Below are positions 24,731-33,001 of a stretch of 64,000 bases of DNA, piece by piece. Position numbers and translations under genes: made by a program. This stretch comes from Nitrosopelagicus sp964511265 (lineage in GTDB: Archaea; Thermoproteota; Nitrososphaeria; Nitrososphaerales; Nitrosopumilaceae): assembly GCA_964511265.1 (NCBI GenBank), contig CAZEES010000002.1, positions 13,505 to 77,504 of the forward strand, given 5' to 3'. Position 1 is the stretch's first letter. Each line of letters opens with the position of its first letter. Below the pieces are notes generated by a model. The model did no database searches, was not told where the DNA came from, and saw nothing but the letters and a program-made list of their open reading frames with translations.

Positions 24731-24996
24731 AAAAAAATCTATTAGATATTTTAGCATGTCCTATGTGTAAGAATCATCCACTAGAATTAATTGAGATCAA
24801 ATCAAAAAATGATGAGATTCAAGAGGGTGCAATTTACTGTACTTCATGTAAGAGACATTTTCTAATAATTGAAGAAATTCCAGTTATGCTTCCAGATGAA
24901 TTAAGAGACAAGAAACAGGAAGACGAATTTCTTAAAAAAAATAGAGAGGCACTTCCAGAAAAGATTATCATTCAAGGAAAACCCTGGCATTTGTGA
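24727..24996 (+). CDS. Trm112-like zinc protein
   Basis: An 89-aa protein of the Trm112p/UPF0434 type. It starts LLDILACPMCKNHPLELI with a CxxC near residue 12 and has a second pair in YCTSCKRHFLIIEEIPVMLP near residue 39, ending in the family hallmark IPxMLP(D/E). Eukaryal and archaeal Trm112 proteins stabilise and activate methyltransferases; short bacterial relatives often lie in envelope-sugar loci. Overlaps of 4 bp on both sides put it in the middle of a coupled three-gene unit. Its partner is not evident; no methyltransferase is adjacent. Confidence 0.85.
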   Translation: MKKNLLDILACPMCKNHPLELIEIKSKNDEIQEGAIYCTSCKRHFLIIEEIPVMLPDELRDKKQEDEFLKKNREALPEKIIIQGKPWHL

Positions 24997-25481
24997 TCAG
25001 ATTGGTTGAAAATTTTATTTCAGAAAAAGCAAAGATTGGAGATAATGTGAAAATATGGCATTTTGCATATGTTGGAGATAATACAGAGATTGGAGATAAT
25101 GTGAAAATTGGTTCACTATCTCATGTGGACTATGATGTGAAAATTGGAAACGATACAATGATTGAAGGATTGGTTTACATCCCACCGTTATCAAGAATTG
25201 GAAAAAATGTTTTCATTGGACCTTCAGTTTCATTGACAAATGATCCATTTCCACCAAGTGAAAAGTTAATCGGGGTTACAATAGAAGACAATGCAATAAT
25301 TGGCAGTAGAGCTGTGATCAAGGCAGGAGTAACAATTGGCGAGAATAGTGTAGTTGCAATGGGCGCAGTTGTAACAAAAAATGTGTCAGCAAATACAGTA
25401 GTTGGCGGAGTTCCTGCTAAGATGATGTATTCAAAAGAAGAATATGATAAAAAACAATTAGATTGGAAAAATTCTAACTAG
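24993..25481 (+). CDS. Left-handed β-helix acyltransferase (sugar N-acetyltransferase-like)
   Basis: A 162-aa hexapeptide-repeat transferase. Residues about 12-80 carry repeated [LIV]-G-x4 turns (IGDNVKI, IGSLSHV, IGNDTMI, IGKNVFI), then SLTNDPFPPSEK, a further helix IGSRAVIKAGVTIGENSVVAMGAVVT, and the C-terminal VGGVPAKMM. The layout matches acetyltransferases acting on UDP-amino-sugars (WbpD/WlbB type), usually paired with a Gfo/Idh dehydrogenase, as here. The start is a GTG at 24993 overlapping the previous stop (GTGA). Its stop overlaps the ferritin stop by 4 bp. Probably part of surface glycan synthesis. Confidence 0.85.
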   Translation: MIRLVENFISEKAKIGDNVKIWHFAYVGDNTEIGDNVKIGSLSHVDYDVKIGNDTMIEGLVYIPPLSRIGKNVFIGPSVSLTNDPFPPSEKLIGVTIEDNAIIGSRAVIKAGVTIGENSVVAMGAVVTKNVSANTVVGGVPAKMMYSKEEYDKKQLDWKNSN

Positions 25482-25996
25482 TTCTGAGATTCGCTTGAAG
25501 CAGAGTTTGCCATTCCAGAAAGTAATTTATCAATCTCATAAATTGCAAGTTTATCACGACCTAGAAGACTGAATTTTTGTAGAATGTTTTCAAATTGTTG
25601 TTCTTCTTCAATTTGCTCATTGACAAAGAATTGTAAAAATGTGAATGTGTTATGATCTTTATCTTTTTGAGCAATATCTACCATTTTATTTATGGCTTTA
25701 GTTACTACTTGTTCATTGGATAATGCGGTTTTACAAATTGATTCTAAAGATTTGAAAGTTTTTGGTGGTTGTTTTAGACCAGGAATAATTGCACCGATGC
25801 CTTGACCGTTTAAGAAATTTACAAATTTTAACATATGTTGATGTTCTTCTTCTGAATGAGAGTAGAAAAATGCTGCAGCACCATCATATCCAGTTATTTC
25901 ACACCAAGAAGCAGCAGAGAGATATGAATTTGCAGCGTTGGCTTCCATAGCAATTTGATTGTTTAATGCCTTTACTAGTGTACGAGAAATTTTCAT
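25478..25996 (-). CDS. ftnA: Ferritin
   Basis: A 172-aa non-haem ferritin that stores iron as ferric mineral in a 24-subunit shell. Ferroxidase-centre residues are visible in NNQIAMEANAANSYL (Glu near residue 18), SEEEHQHMLKFVNFLN (Glu-x-x-His, near 50-53) and FVNEQIEEEQQFENIL (near 128-136), as in FtnA-type ferritins. Length is normal, and a Ser/Asn tail replaces the usual C-terminus. Single gene, convergent with the acyltransferase. Confidence 0.93.
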   Translation of the reverse strand: MKISRTLVKALNNQIAMEANAANSYLSAASWCEITGYDGAAAFFYSHSEEEHQHMLKFVNFLNGQGIGAIIPGLKQPPKTFKSLESICKTALSNEQVVTKAINKMVDIAQKDKDHNTFTFLQFFVNEQIEEEQQFENILQKFSLLGRDKLAIYEIDKLLSGMANSASSESQN

Positions 25997-26089
25997 ATCA
26001 TGTTTTATTATCTGGAGTTAAAATACTTCACGATAATTATTCTAAGCTAAGTACAAAAGTTCTAAATTGAACCTCAATTATGCAATCAT

Positions 26090-27631
26090 ATGTCAGATAG
26101 CGCATTAATGGAGAAGTTTGAACAAGAAATATGGTCCAAAGTTCCTCATAGAGAAGAAAAAGATGGAAGAGTGGATATTGTTAATGCCACACCTCTAATT
26201 GATCTCACCAAGGATCTTAAGGAATGTGCAAAAACAGTCTATGATGTAGATATTAGTAACAAAGATTTCAAAATTTATGGAAAATTTGATTGTACACTGC
26301 TAACAGGCTCAATCAAAGTCAGACCTGCTGCAAACATAATTCATGATGCAATTTCCACAGGCAAGATAAGTTCTGGGACAACAGTGATTGAAGCAACCTC
26401 AGGAAACTTTGGAATTGCATTAGGATTGTTATCAAAGATTGGCATAACTGCAATTGCACTTGTTTCAAGAAAACTTCAGGAGGGGGTTTTCACAGAATTA
26501 AGGAATGGAAATATTCGAATCATGGATTTAGACATGGATATTTGTCCTGCACCAGGAATGGAGAATAAACAAGATGAACTGCTTGCAAAAGCTACTGCTG
26601 CAAACATTCGCTCACAGATGATTGAGCTTGGATTTGAACCTGAAACTTTTGATAACAATATCTCAGACATTGAGACACTTTTAGCAAAAAAAGATATTAT
26701 CAATCTAGCAAAATTCCTTGCAAAAATTTACAATTTGTTCTGCCCAGAACAATACGATAATGATTTGAACATTGATGCTCATAGAACCGTAACAGGTGTT
26801 GAAATTGATCAACAATTACATGAAAATGGAGAATCATTAGAAAATTTCAACGTTGTTTGTACATTTGGAACTGGAGGAACATCGGGCGGTCTTAGTAGAT
26901 ATTTCTCTGAACAATACAATAAGAAAGGTGTTCATGTGGTATTTCCACCAGATCAGCAAGATGTTGCAGGAATTAGAACGGTAGGTAATGCAGATGGTCT
27001 CAAATATTATGATCCAGAAAAATATGCAGGTAAACATCAGATAGATTTTGAACAGACAAAGCCACTACTGAAATTTTTTGTTGACAAAGGACACGATATA
27101 GGGGAAAGTAGTGCTCTTGAACTTTATGCATCTTTACAGATGATATACAAGAATGGAGGAAATTATGTTGTTATGATTTGTGATGGAATTGACAAATATA
27201 AAAAGAACTTTGAAAAGATTGGAAATACAGTTACACCTACACAAGTAAGTCAACAAGAAGTTGCATCAAATGCAAATGAATACGACAAGGTGATATGGAT
27301 TCATACTCAATATACACCACGTGAGGAAGGAATTGAATTACTTGCAAAATCTCTCGGGATTGATAAAGGTAAGATTGTGGTACCAAATGCTAGAACTGCA
27401 CAAGAATTACTATCAGGACAACAAGTTCCAGAAGAAATAGATCATGCACTGCAGGATTCTAATGGAAAATCATTAATGGTGTGTATGGCGGGTAGAACAT
27501 CACTCATGGCGGCTAATGTTTTAGCAGAAAAAGGTATTAAAACTGATAGTCTTACAGGCGGAATTTCCGGTATTGCACAGAGTGAAACCAAGGAAATTTC
27601 AGAGATAGTTGAACAAGCATCACAGTTTTGA
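26090..27631 (+). CDS. Cysteine synthase-like PLP enzyme fused to a rhodanese domain
   Basis: A 513-aa two-domain protein. Residues about 30-390 are a β-family PLP enzyme: K76 in GSIKVRPA (Schiff base), EATSGNFGIALG and the phosphate-binding TFGTGGTSGG. An insertion-like stretch (about 150-245) precedes the latter. Residues about 405-510 are a rhodanese domain with active-site C465 in the loop CMAGRTS. The combination suggests cysteine or related thiol synthesis coupled to sulfur transfer, for example taking sulfide from a persulfide donor. That coupling is inference. Start at ATG 26090. It is not part of an evident operon. Confidence 0.87.
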   Translation: MSDSALMEKFEQEIWSKVPHREEKDGRVDIVNATPLIDLTKDLKECAKTVYDVDISNKDFKIYGKFDCTLLTGSIKVRPAANIIHDAISTGKISSGTTVIEATSGNFGIALGLLSKIGITAIALVSRKLQEGVFTELRNGNIRIMDLDMDICPAPGMENKQDELLAKATAANIRSQMIELGFEPETFDNNISDIETLLAKKDIINLAKFLAKIYNLFCPEQYDNDLNIDAHRTVTGVEIDQQLHENGESLENFNVVCTFGTGGTSGGLSRYFSEQYNKKGVHVVFPPDQQDVAGIRTVGNADGLKYYDPEKYAGKHQIDFEQTKPLLKFFVDKGHDIGESSALELYASLQMIYKNGGNYVVMICDGIDKYKKNFEKIGNTVTPTQVSQQEVASNANEYDKVIWIHTQYTPREEGIELLAKSLGIDKGKIVVPNARTAQELLSGQQVPEEIDHALQDSNGKSLMVCMAGRTSLMAANVLAEKGIKTDSLTGGISGIAQSETKEISEIVEQASQF

Positions 27632-27664
27632 GATTTATTAAGATACTGTGAATAAAAGAAATTT

Positions 27665-28117
27665 ATGAAGTGTCTTTCAGTTTGTCAACCATTTGCAGAA
27701 TTAATTGTTCAAGGAAAAAAGACAATTGAATTAAGAAAGTGGAATACTAAATTTCGAGGTGAGTTTTTGATTCATGCTGCAAAAAAGATCCTTAATGAAG
27801 ATTGTAAACGAATGAATTTTTCACCATCATCATTGACAACAGGTGCAATAATAGGAAAAGTAAATCTAGTGAATGTAAAAAAGTATGATTCAGATAAAGA
27901 ACTTTATGCTGATGAAAAAAAACATCATTCATTATCAGATTATACAGAAAATAAATATGGATTTATTTTAGAAAAACCAAAAAAATTGAGAATTCCTATT
28001 CCATATTCTGGAAGGCTAAATTTCTTTGAATTTCAACCAGATAAAATAAAAAATAATGATATCAAAATAGATCTTTTTGAAGAAGAGTACCGATACATGT
28101 GGATTAATCATCATTAA
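27665..28117 (+). CDS. ASCH-domain protein
   Basis: A 150-aa protein whose N-terminus matches the ASCH fold: SVCQPFAELIVQGKKTIELRKW, then FRGEFLIHAAKK, followed by an AIIGKV strand near residue 60. ASCH domains are PUA-related β-barrels thought to bind RNA or modified nucleotides. The second half is Lys/Tyr rich and less typical. Function unknown. It lies 33 bp after the cysteine-synthase fusion and upstream of TBP, which has its own promoter. Confidence 0.8.
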   Translation: MKCLSVCQPFAELIVQGKKTIELRKWNTKFRGEFLIHAAKKILNEDCKRMNFSPSSLTTGAIIGKVNLVNVKKYDSDKELYADEKKHHSLSDYTENKYGFILEKPKKLRIPIPYSGRLNFFEFQPDKIKNNDIKIDLFEEEYRYMWINHH

Positions 28118-28147
28118 TTTCAGTACGAGACTATAACAAGACCCATG

Positions 28148-28157
28148 TATATATAAA
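28148..28157 (+). promoter_or_regulatory. TATA box of the TBP gene
   Basis: tatatataaa is centred about 27 bp upstream of the TBP start codon at 28180, the spacing expected for a transcript starting at or next to the ATG. A second AT-rich stretch (tatttaaa, 28163-28170) is too close to the start to direct it. Confidence 0.65.
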
Positions 28158-28179
28158 GGGAGTATTTAAAAGAGTAAAA

Positions 28180-28743
28180 ATGCCACAGACAAAACCAATA
28201 GTAAGTGTAGAAAACGTGGTAGCATCTGCATCAGTTGATCAAAAAATAGATCTAAATGATATTACGAAAAAATTTCCTGATACAGAATACCATCCAGACC
28301 AATTTCCGGGTTTAGTTTTTCGCTTGGAGAGTCCAAGAACTGCTACACTAATCTTTAGAACGGGTAAAATGGTATGTACCGGTGCAAAATCCGAAGAGAT
28401 GGCAGTAAAAGCTGTTCAAACAGTTGTAAAACAATTACGTAAAGGAGGCATAAAGATTAAGAAAGATGCAGTCATTACTGTACAAAACATTGTTGCTGCA
28501 ATCAATCTAGGAGGAAAGATCCATTTGGAGCAAGCAGCAAGAAAATTGCCACGAAGTATGTATGAACCTGAACAATTTCCAGGTTTGATTCACAGAATGC
28601 TTGATCCAAAAACAGTAATTCTTCTATTTGCATCAGGCAAGCTTGTATGCACAGGTGCCAAAAAAGAGGCAGATGTGTATAGATCTGTACATAACCTACA
28701 CTCCACATTAGAAGAAAAAGAATTAATGATCTACGACGCGTAG
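28180..28743 (+). CDS. tbp: TATA-box-binding protein
   Basis: A general transcription factor that recognises the TATA element and recruits TFB and RNA polymerase. The 187-aa product consists of two direct repeats of about 90 residues. The first has YHPDQFPGLVFRLESPRT and LIFRTGKMVCTGAKS. The second has YEPEQFPGLIHRMLDPKT and LLFASGKLVCTGAKK. The paired FPGL and FxSGKxVCTGAK motifs include the phenylalanines that kink DNA. Length is normal for archaeal TBP. The gene itself has a strong TATA box. Confidence 0.97.
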   Translation: MPQTKPIVSVENVVASASVDQKIDLNDITKKFPDTEYHPDQFPGLVFRLESPRTATLIFRTGKMVCTGAKSEEMAVKAVQTVVKQLRKGGIKIKKDAVITVQNIVAAINLGGKIHLEQAARKLPRSMYEPEQFPGLIHRMLDPKTVILLFASGKLVCTGAKKEADVYRSVHNLHSTLEEKELMIYDA

Positions 28744-28767
28744 ATTTTCCAATTCTATTTATTATTT

Positions 28768-29160
28768 TTAAATTTTCTTTAGTTCTTCCTCAATCTCAAG
28801 TAGAGTTTTATTTTTTGGATCTAGTTCCCTCATCTTATCACAACATTGGATTACTTTTTCTCGATTTTTGAGGTTTATGTATACGCTGGCTTTTATTGCT
28901 AAAGCATCTAGATCAAATTCACCAATATCCAAAACATCATTCATATATTGAATGGTTTTTTGCGAGTCGCCCTTGATGTAATAGATTGTTCCAATAATGA
29001 ATGCAATATCAGGATCATGTTCAAATTTTTTCTCAAGTCCATGACCATATTCTAATGCCTCATCATATTTTTTTCCTCTTTCAACTGGATCTTTTTCTTT
29101 TCTTGCTTGTTTGATAAGCGTTCTAAGATGACGTCTGGGATTATTAAAGAGACCAGTCAA
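28768..29160 (-). CDS. TPR-repeat protein
   Basis: A 130-aa protein with tandem tetratricopeptide-like helix pairs: a basic N-terminus (NNPRRHLRTLIKQARKEKD), then RGKKYDEALEYGHGLEKKFEHDPDIAFIIGTIYYIKGD and two further repeats ending near residue 125. TPRs mediate protein contacts. The partner is unknown. It lies 16 bp downstream of the transaldolase gene on the same strand, so it may be the last gene of the pentose-phosphate operon. Confidence 0.8.
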   Translation of the reverse strand: MTGLFNNPRRHLRTLIKQARKEKDPVERGKKYDEALEYGHGLEKKFEHDPDIAFIIGTIYYIKGDSQKTIQYMNDVLDIGEFDLDALAIKASVYINLKNREKVIQCCDKMRELDPKNKTLLEIEEELKKI

Positions 29161-29175
29161 TTATAATCAAAAATA

Positions 29176-29838
29176 TTATGCTTTATTTGATAGCTCAGAT
29201 TGTAGTTTTTCCCAATCAGACAGAAATGCTTTGAGACCTTTATCAGTTAAAGAATGACCAAGCATTTTGGCTAATACTCCAGCAGGCAAAGTAACAACAT
29301 CAGCACCAATTTTTGCTGCATCTACAACATGTTGTGGATGTCTTACACTAGCAACAAGAATTTCTGTTTTAAAATCATAATTTGAAAAAACTTGTTTGAT
29401 TTCTCTGATCAAATCCATACCAGTGTGACCAATATCATCCAATCTTCCAATGAAAGGACTAACATATTTTGCTCCAGCTTTTGCTGCAAGAAGTGCTTGG
29501 TTTGCTGAGAATACAAGTGTAACATTAACAGGTATTCCTTGCTCTGAAAAACTCTTACAAGCTTTTAGACCATCTCCAGTCATTGGACATTTAACAACAA
29601 CATGATCACCATACTCTCGAAGTTTTTTTCCTTCTTCCATCATTCCATCATAATCAGTGCTTACAACTTCTAAACTTACATCACCTTTGATGATTCTAGT
29701 AATTTCTTTCATTGCAGCATGTGGATCACCGCCTTCTTTTGCAAGCAGTGAAGGATTTGTTGTTATTCCATCTAACAGACCCATGTCATTATATTTTCTA
29801 ATATCTTCAATATTTGCAGTGTCTAGGAAAATTTTCAT
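29176..29838 (-). CDS. tal: Transaldolase (short, TalC/FSA-like)
   Basis: Transfers a dihydroxyacetone unit between sugar phosphates in the non-oxidative pentose-phosphate pathway. The 220-aa product has the short transaldolase layout: FLDTANIEDIRKY at the start, GITTNPSLLAKEGG near residue 24, the Schiff-base lysine K83 in VVKCPMTGDGL, and SPFIGRLDDIG near residue 126. The subfamily also includes fructose-6-phosphate aldolases, so the exact activity needs assay. Its ATG overlaps the transketolase-B stop by 4 bp. Confidence 0.93.
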   Translation of the reverse strand: MKIFLDTANIEDIRKYNDMGLLDGITTNPSLLAKEGGDPHAAMKEITRIIKGDVSLEVVSTDYDGMMEEGKKLREYGDHVVVKCPMTGDGLKACKSFSEQGIPVNVTLVFSANQALLAAKAGAKYVSPFIGRLDDIGHTGMDLIREIKQVFSNYDFKTEILVASVRHPQHVVDAAKIGADVVTLPAGVLAKMLGHSLTDKGLKAFLSDWEKLQSELSNKA

Positions 29839-30803
29839 TGTGTGCTCCGGATATCTTTGACAGTTTTTTCTATATTAATTGATGTTATTCCATGTTTTTC
29901 AAATAATTGAGGGATTTCACTATCACGAGCAGATTCACCAAACATGTCTTGTGCTCCAATTCTACGTATAGGAACTGGATATGATTCAGACACCACTTCA
30001 GAAACAGCAGATCCAAATCCGCCCAGAATATTATGTTCCTCACAAGTAACAATTCCACCAGTTTCTCTTGCAGACTTTTCTAAGAGATCTTTGTCAATAG
30101 GTTTTATTGTAAAACAATCAATCACCCGACATGAGATACCATCTTGTTGAAGTTTTTCAGCAGCATCAAGTGCCATTTTTACTGTTATACCAGTTGCAGC
30201 TATAGTGCAATCATTTCCGTCTCGTAAGGTAATACCTTTTCCAATTTTAAATTCTTGAGAATCAGAGTATATGGTAGGAACCTTGGATCTTGCCATTCTC
30301 ATGTAAAATGGACCATAAGTTTGTGCAATATTTTTTGTTAGTTTTGAAACAGCAACAGCATCTGCAGGGATTAGAACTTTCATGTTTGGAATGACACGCA
30401 TTATTGCAATATCTTCAATGGTTTGATGAGAACCACCATCTGCACCAACAGATAGTCCTCCATGAGATGTTACAAGTTTAACATTTAGACCTTTTTTTTC
30501 TCCTCGTGATGGATATGCAATTGAATTTCGTATTTGATCAACACATCGTCCTGGCAAAAAGATTGCATATGTGCTTGCAAAAGATGTTTTTCCAGAATAA
30601 GCTAATCCTGCAGCAATAGATACTAGATTTGCTTCAGCTATACCTACATTAAAGAATCTGTCAGGGAATTGTTTTCCAAAGCCAGATGTTTTCAGTGAAT
30701 CAGTAGTATCTGCACCTAGAACAACAACATTTTTGTTTTGTTCACCTAATTCAATGAGAGCTTTTCCATACGCAGTTCGCATATCACCAAATTCAGTACT
30801 CAT
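29835..30803 (-). CDS. Transketolase, C-terminal subunit
   Basis: The second half of a split transketolase (322 aa), holding the pyrimidine-binding and C-terminal domains. Seen here: FFNVGIAEANLVSIAAGLA near residue 48, with the cofactor-activating Glu; VTSHGGLSVGADGGSHQTIEDIA near residue 112; and TCEEHNILGGFGSAVSE near residue 258 in the C-terminal domain. It must pair with the N-terminal subunit encoded just upstream, whose stop overlaps this start by 4 bp. Split transketolases are common in archaea. Confidence 0.94.
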   Translation of the reverse strand: MSTEFGDMRTAYGKALIELGEQNKNVVVLGADTTDSLKTSGFGKQFPDRFFNVGIAEANLVSIAAGLAYSGKTSFASTYAIFLPGRCVDQIRNSIAYPSRGEKKGLNVKLVTSHGGLSVGADGGSHQTIEDIAIMRVIPNMKVLIPADAVAVSKLTKNIAQTYGPFYMRMARSKVPTIYSDSQEFKIGKGITLRDGNDCTIAATGITVKMALDAAEKLQQDGISCRVIDCFTIKPIDKDLLEKSARETGGIVTCEEHNILGGFGSAVSEVVSESYPVPIRRIGAQDMFGESARDSEIPQLFEKHGITSINIEKTVKDIRSTQ

Positions 30804-32467
30804 TGATATCCAAGCTCCGTTGCTATTTGTGTGAGTTCATCTTTTTTCTTACCTAATACATGCAAGTCAATCCATTTATTCACCAGTTCAGTGCCGCCAA
30901 GTTCATTGGCTTTTTGAATCAATAATTTGCGTCTAGTTCTCAATACCTGATTTCTAAATTCACGTATTACTAATCGAACATCAGTCTGACCTATTATTGC
31001 ACTTCCTCCAACAAATGCACGTGCACCATCTGCAAAACATTCGCCAATATTATCTAGAGTTACACCACCATCTGCTTCAATGTACCCAGAAAATCCATTT
31101 TCTTTCAAATTTATCATAAGATTTTTTGTTTTTTCATGCGTATTCTCAATGTATTTTTGACCTGACTTGCCAGGTACAACGGACATGACTATGATTTGAT
31201 CTAGTGAAGAGATGAATTTTTTACTCCAGTCAGGTAAAGAAGTATCAGGATTTATTGCTAATCCAATACTTGTCTTGTTAGATTTCAGTAAATCATGAAT
31301 TTCTCCAAAACTTGACTCATCACAGACTTCGGCATGTACAGTTACAATATCACTTCCTGCGTCAATGTAATTTTGAATTTGTTTTACAGGTTCGTTAATC
31401 ATCAAATGTGTGTCAAATGGAATTACAGTTAGAGGTCTTAGTTCCTTAATTTTTGTATGATCAAAAGTAGTATTTGGAACAAACTGACCATCCATAACAT
31501 CTAGATGGATATAATCAGCGCGTCCATCATCACAACGTTTCACTTCATTTTCCAAATTTGTCATATCGCCTGCTATTATAGAAGGTGCAATCATAAACTG
31601 AGAATCTAATTCTTGGTTAATTATTGGAACAAGTTCGAGGTTAGGTGCTTTACCATGCCATTGTGGATTATCTTCCATATGTTCAACTGCTTTTCCTTTA
31701 ATTGTCCTAGCTATGATAATTGTGGGTATTCCTTTCACAGATTTTGCCCTACCAAGTGCATCAGAAACCTGTTCTATTCTATGACCATCAACTTCAATTA
31801 CATTCCATCCAAAGGAACGCCATTTGTCACCAGTTTTCCATCTGCTAGCATCTTTCCACATTTCAGATAATTCATCCCCCTCAAGGGTTTCATCAAGTGG
31901 CATAATTTTTTCAGTGTAAGAATCTTGTTGTATAAAATTTCTATCAAGGATTAATGTTAAATTATCAACATTGTATTTTGCAGCAGTCATTGCAGCTTCC
32001 CATACTTGACCTTCATCACTTTCACCATCACCCATCACAGTGAAGATGTGTGTGTCTTTTCCATCAAGTTTTGCAGCTAATGCATTTCCAATAGAATAAG
32101 ATAATCCAATTCCTAAAGAACCACCACAGAATTCAACACCGGGACATTTTAGATCAGGATGACCTTGTAGCTTACTTCCAAATTGCCTTAGAGTATCTAA
32201 TTGTGATTCGTCAAAATATCCAGCTACAGCCATATTTGAAAATAAACCTGGCGATGCATGACCTTTTGATAAGATCAGTTTATCACGATCTTCCCATTCA
32301 GGGTTTTTTGGATCATACCTTAAATGATTATAAAATAAACAACCCATGATTTCAGCCATTGAGAATGAACCACCAGGATGACCAGAACCAGCAATAGAGG
32401 TTCCACGAATAACTAATTTTCTTGCTTTAAGAACAGATTTTTTAATTTGATAGTAATTCAGGCTCAT
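30800..32467 (-). CDS. Transketolase N-terminal subunit fused to ribulose-phosphate 3-epimerase
   Basis: A 555-aa fusion. Residues 1-290 are the thiamine-diphosphate-binding half of transketolase: GHPGGSFSMAE, SKGHASPG, and the TPP motif GDGESDEGQ (146-154) to N177. Residues about 292-500 are a complete ribulose-5-phosphate 3-epimerase: APSIIAGD, HLDVMDGQFVPN (321-332), HLMINEP, MSVVPGKSGQKY (428-439) and EADGGVTLDN (464-473), with metal-binding His and Asp residues kept. The last 55 residues are a basic, helical tail that may be the displaced end of the transketolase subunit. Standalone N-terminal transketolase subunits are about 270-290 aa. The fusion puts two consecutive pentose-phosphate steps in one chain. 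Confidence 0.93.
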   Translation of the reverse strand: MSLNYYQIKKSVLKARKLVIRGTSIAGSGHPGGSFSMAEIMGCLFYNHLRYDPKNPEWEDRDKLILSKGHASPGLFSNMAVAGYFDESQLDTLRQFGSKLQGHPDLKCPGVEFCGGSLGIGLSYSIGNALAAKLDGKDTHIFTVMGDGESDEGQVWEAAMTAAKYNVDNLTLILDRNFIQQDSYTEKIMPLDETLEGDELSEMWKDASRWKTGDKWRSFGWNVIEVDGHRIEQVSDALGRAKSVKGIPTIIIARTIKGKAVEHMEDNPQWHGKAPNLELVPIINQELDSQFMIAPSIIAGDMTNLENEVKRCDDGRADYIHLDVMDGQFVPNTTFDHTKIKELRPLTVIPFDTHLMINEPVKQIQNYIDAGSDIVTVHAEVCDESSFGEIHDLLKSNKTSIGLAINPDTSLPDWSKKFISSLDQIIVMSVVPGKSGQKYIENTHEKTKNLMINLKENGFSGYIEADGGVTLDNIGECFADGARAFVGGSAIIGQTDVRLVIREFRNQVLRTRRKLLIQKANELGGTELVNKWIDLHVLGKKKDELTQIATELGYQ

Positions 32468-32590
32468 TATGATTTATTGATCAAATCGACATTTTTAATT
32501 TTACACATGATCTCCCTCAAAAAAAAATACCCAGAATTACATAAATAGCTATTTCCGAAAATTTTAATCTTCAAAGATCGTAGCATAGAT

Positions 32591-32977
32591 ATGGAATTTG
32601 ATGAGTCTCTACCACTCATGATTTATGATAACAAATGTTATGTTTGCATAAAATTTGCCAAATTAATGAATTTTTTAGTAAAGGGAAGATTACGTATGAT
32701 CGGACATTATACAGACTTTGGAAAAAAGATTCGAGATGAAATTCTAGAGTATGATGCACTGGAGATGTTTTGGTATATTGACAAAAAAATGGCGTATGGA
32801 GGAAGAGCGGCAATTATTCCACTATTATCAACAATTTTACAAGTTCGTGGACAAAAATTCAATCAAGTGGCCATTCAGGAATCATGTGACATAGGATGTA
32901 AGGACTCGTTGGCAGTATTTTTTCGCTCTGCCAGTTTAATCACTCATAGTAAAAAGATCAAGATGAGCAATCTATAA
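32591..32977 (+). CDS. DUF393 thiol-disulfide oxidoreductase-like protein
   Basis: A 128-aa protein with the DUF393 (YuxK-like) start PLMIYDNKCYVCIKFAKLM, where the CxxC at about residues 16-19 sits as in thioredoxin-like proteins. A basic stretch follows, and then ALEMFWYIDKKMAYGGRAAIIPLL, matching the family segment around a conserved Gly-Arg/Ser-Ala. Additional cysteines in ESCDIGCKDS near residue 99 are unusual. Function is undefined in the family. It stands divergent from the transketolase operon and 24 bp upstream of pepA. Confidence 0.75.
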   Translation: MEFDESLPLMIYDNKCYVCIKFAKLMNFLVKGRLRMIGHYTDFGKKIRDEILEYDALEMFWYIDKKMAYGGRAAIIPLLSTILQVRGQKFNQVAIQESCDIGCKDSLAVFFRSASLITHSKKIKMSNL

Positions 32978-33001
32978 AAAAAGTATTTTTAAGAAAAACA
33001 T

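Noticed and set aside
25050..25420. Repeated attggagataatgtgaaaatt-like units, considered as a DNA repeat or CRISPR
   Set aside because: The repeats encode successive hexapeptide turns of a β-helix acetyltransferase, have no constant repeat-spacer length and no cas genes are near.
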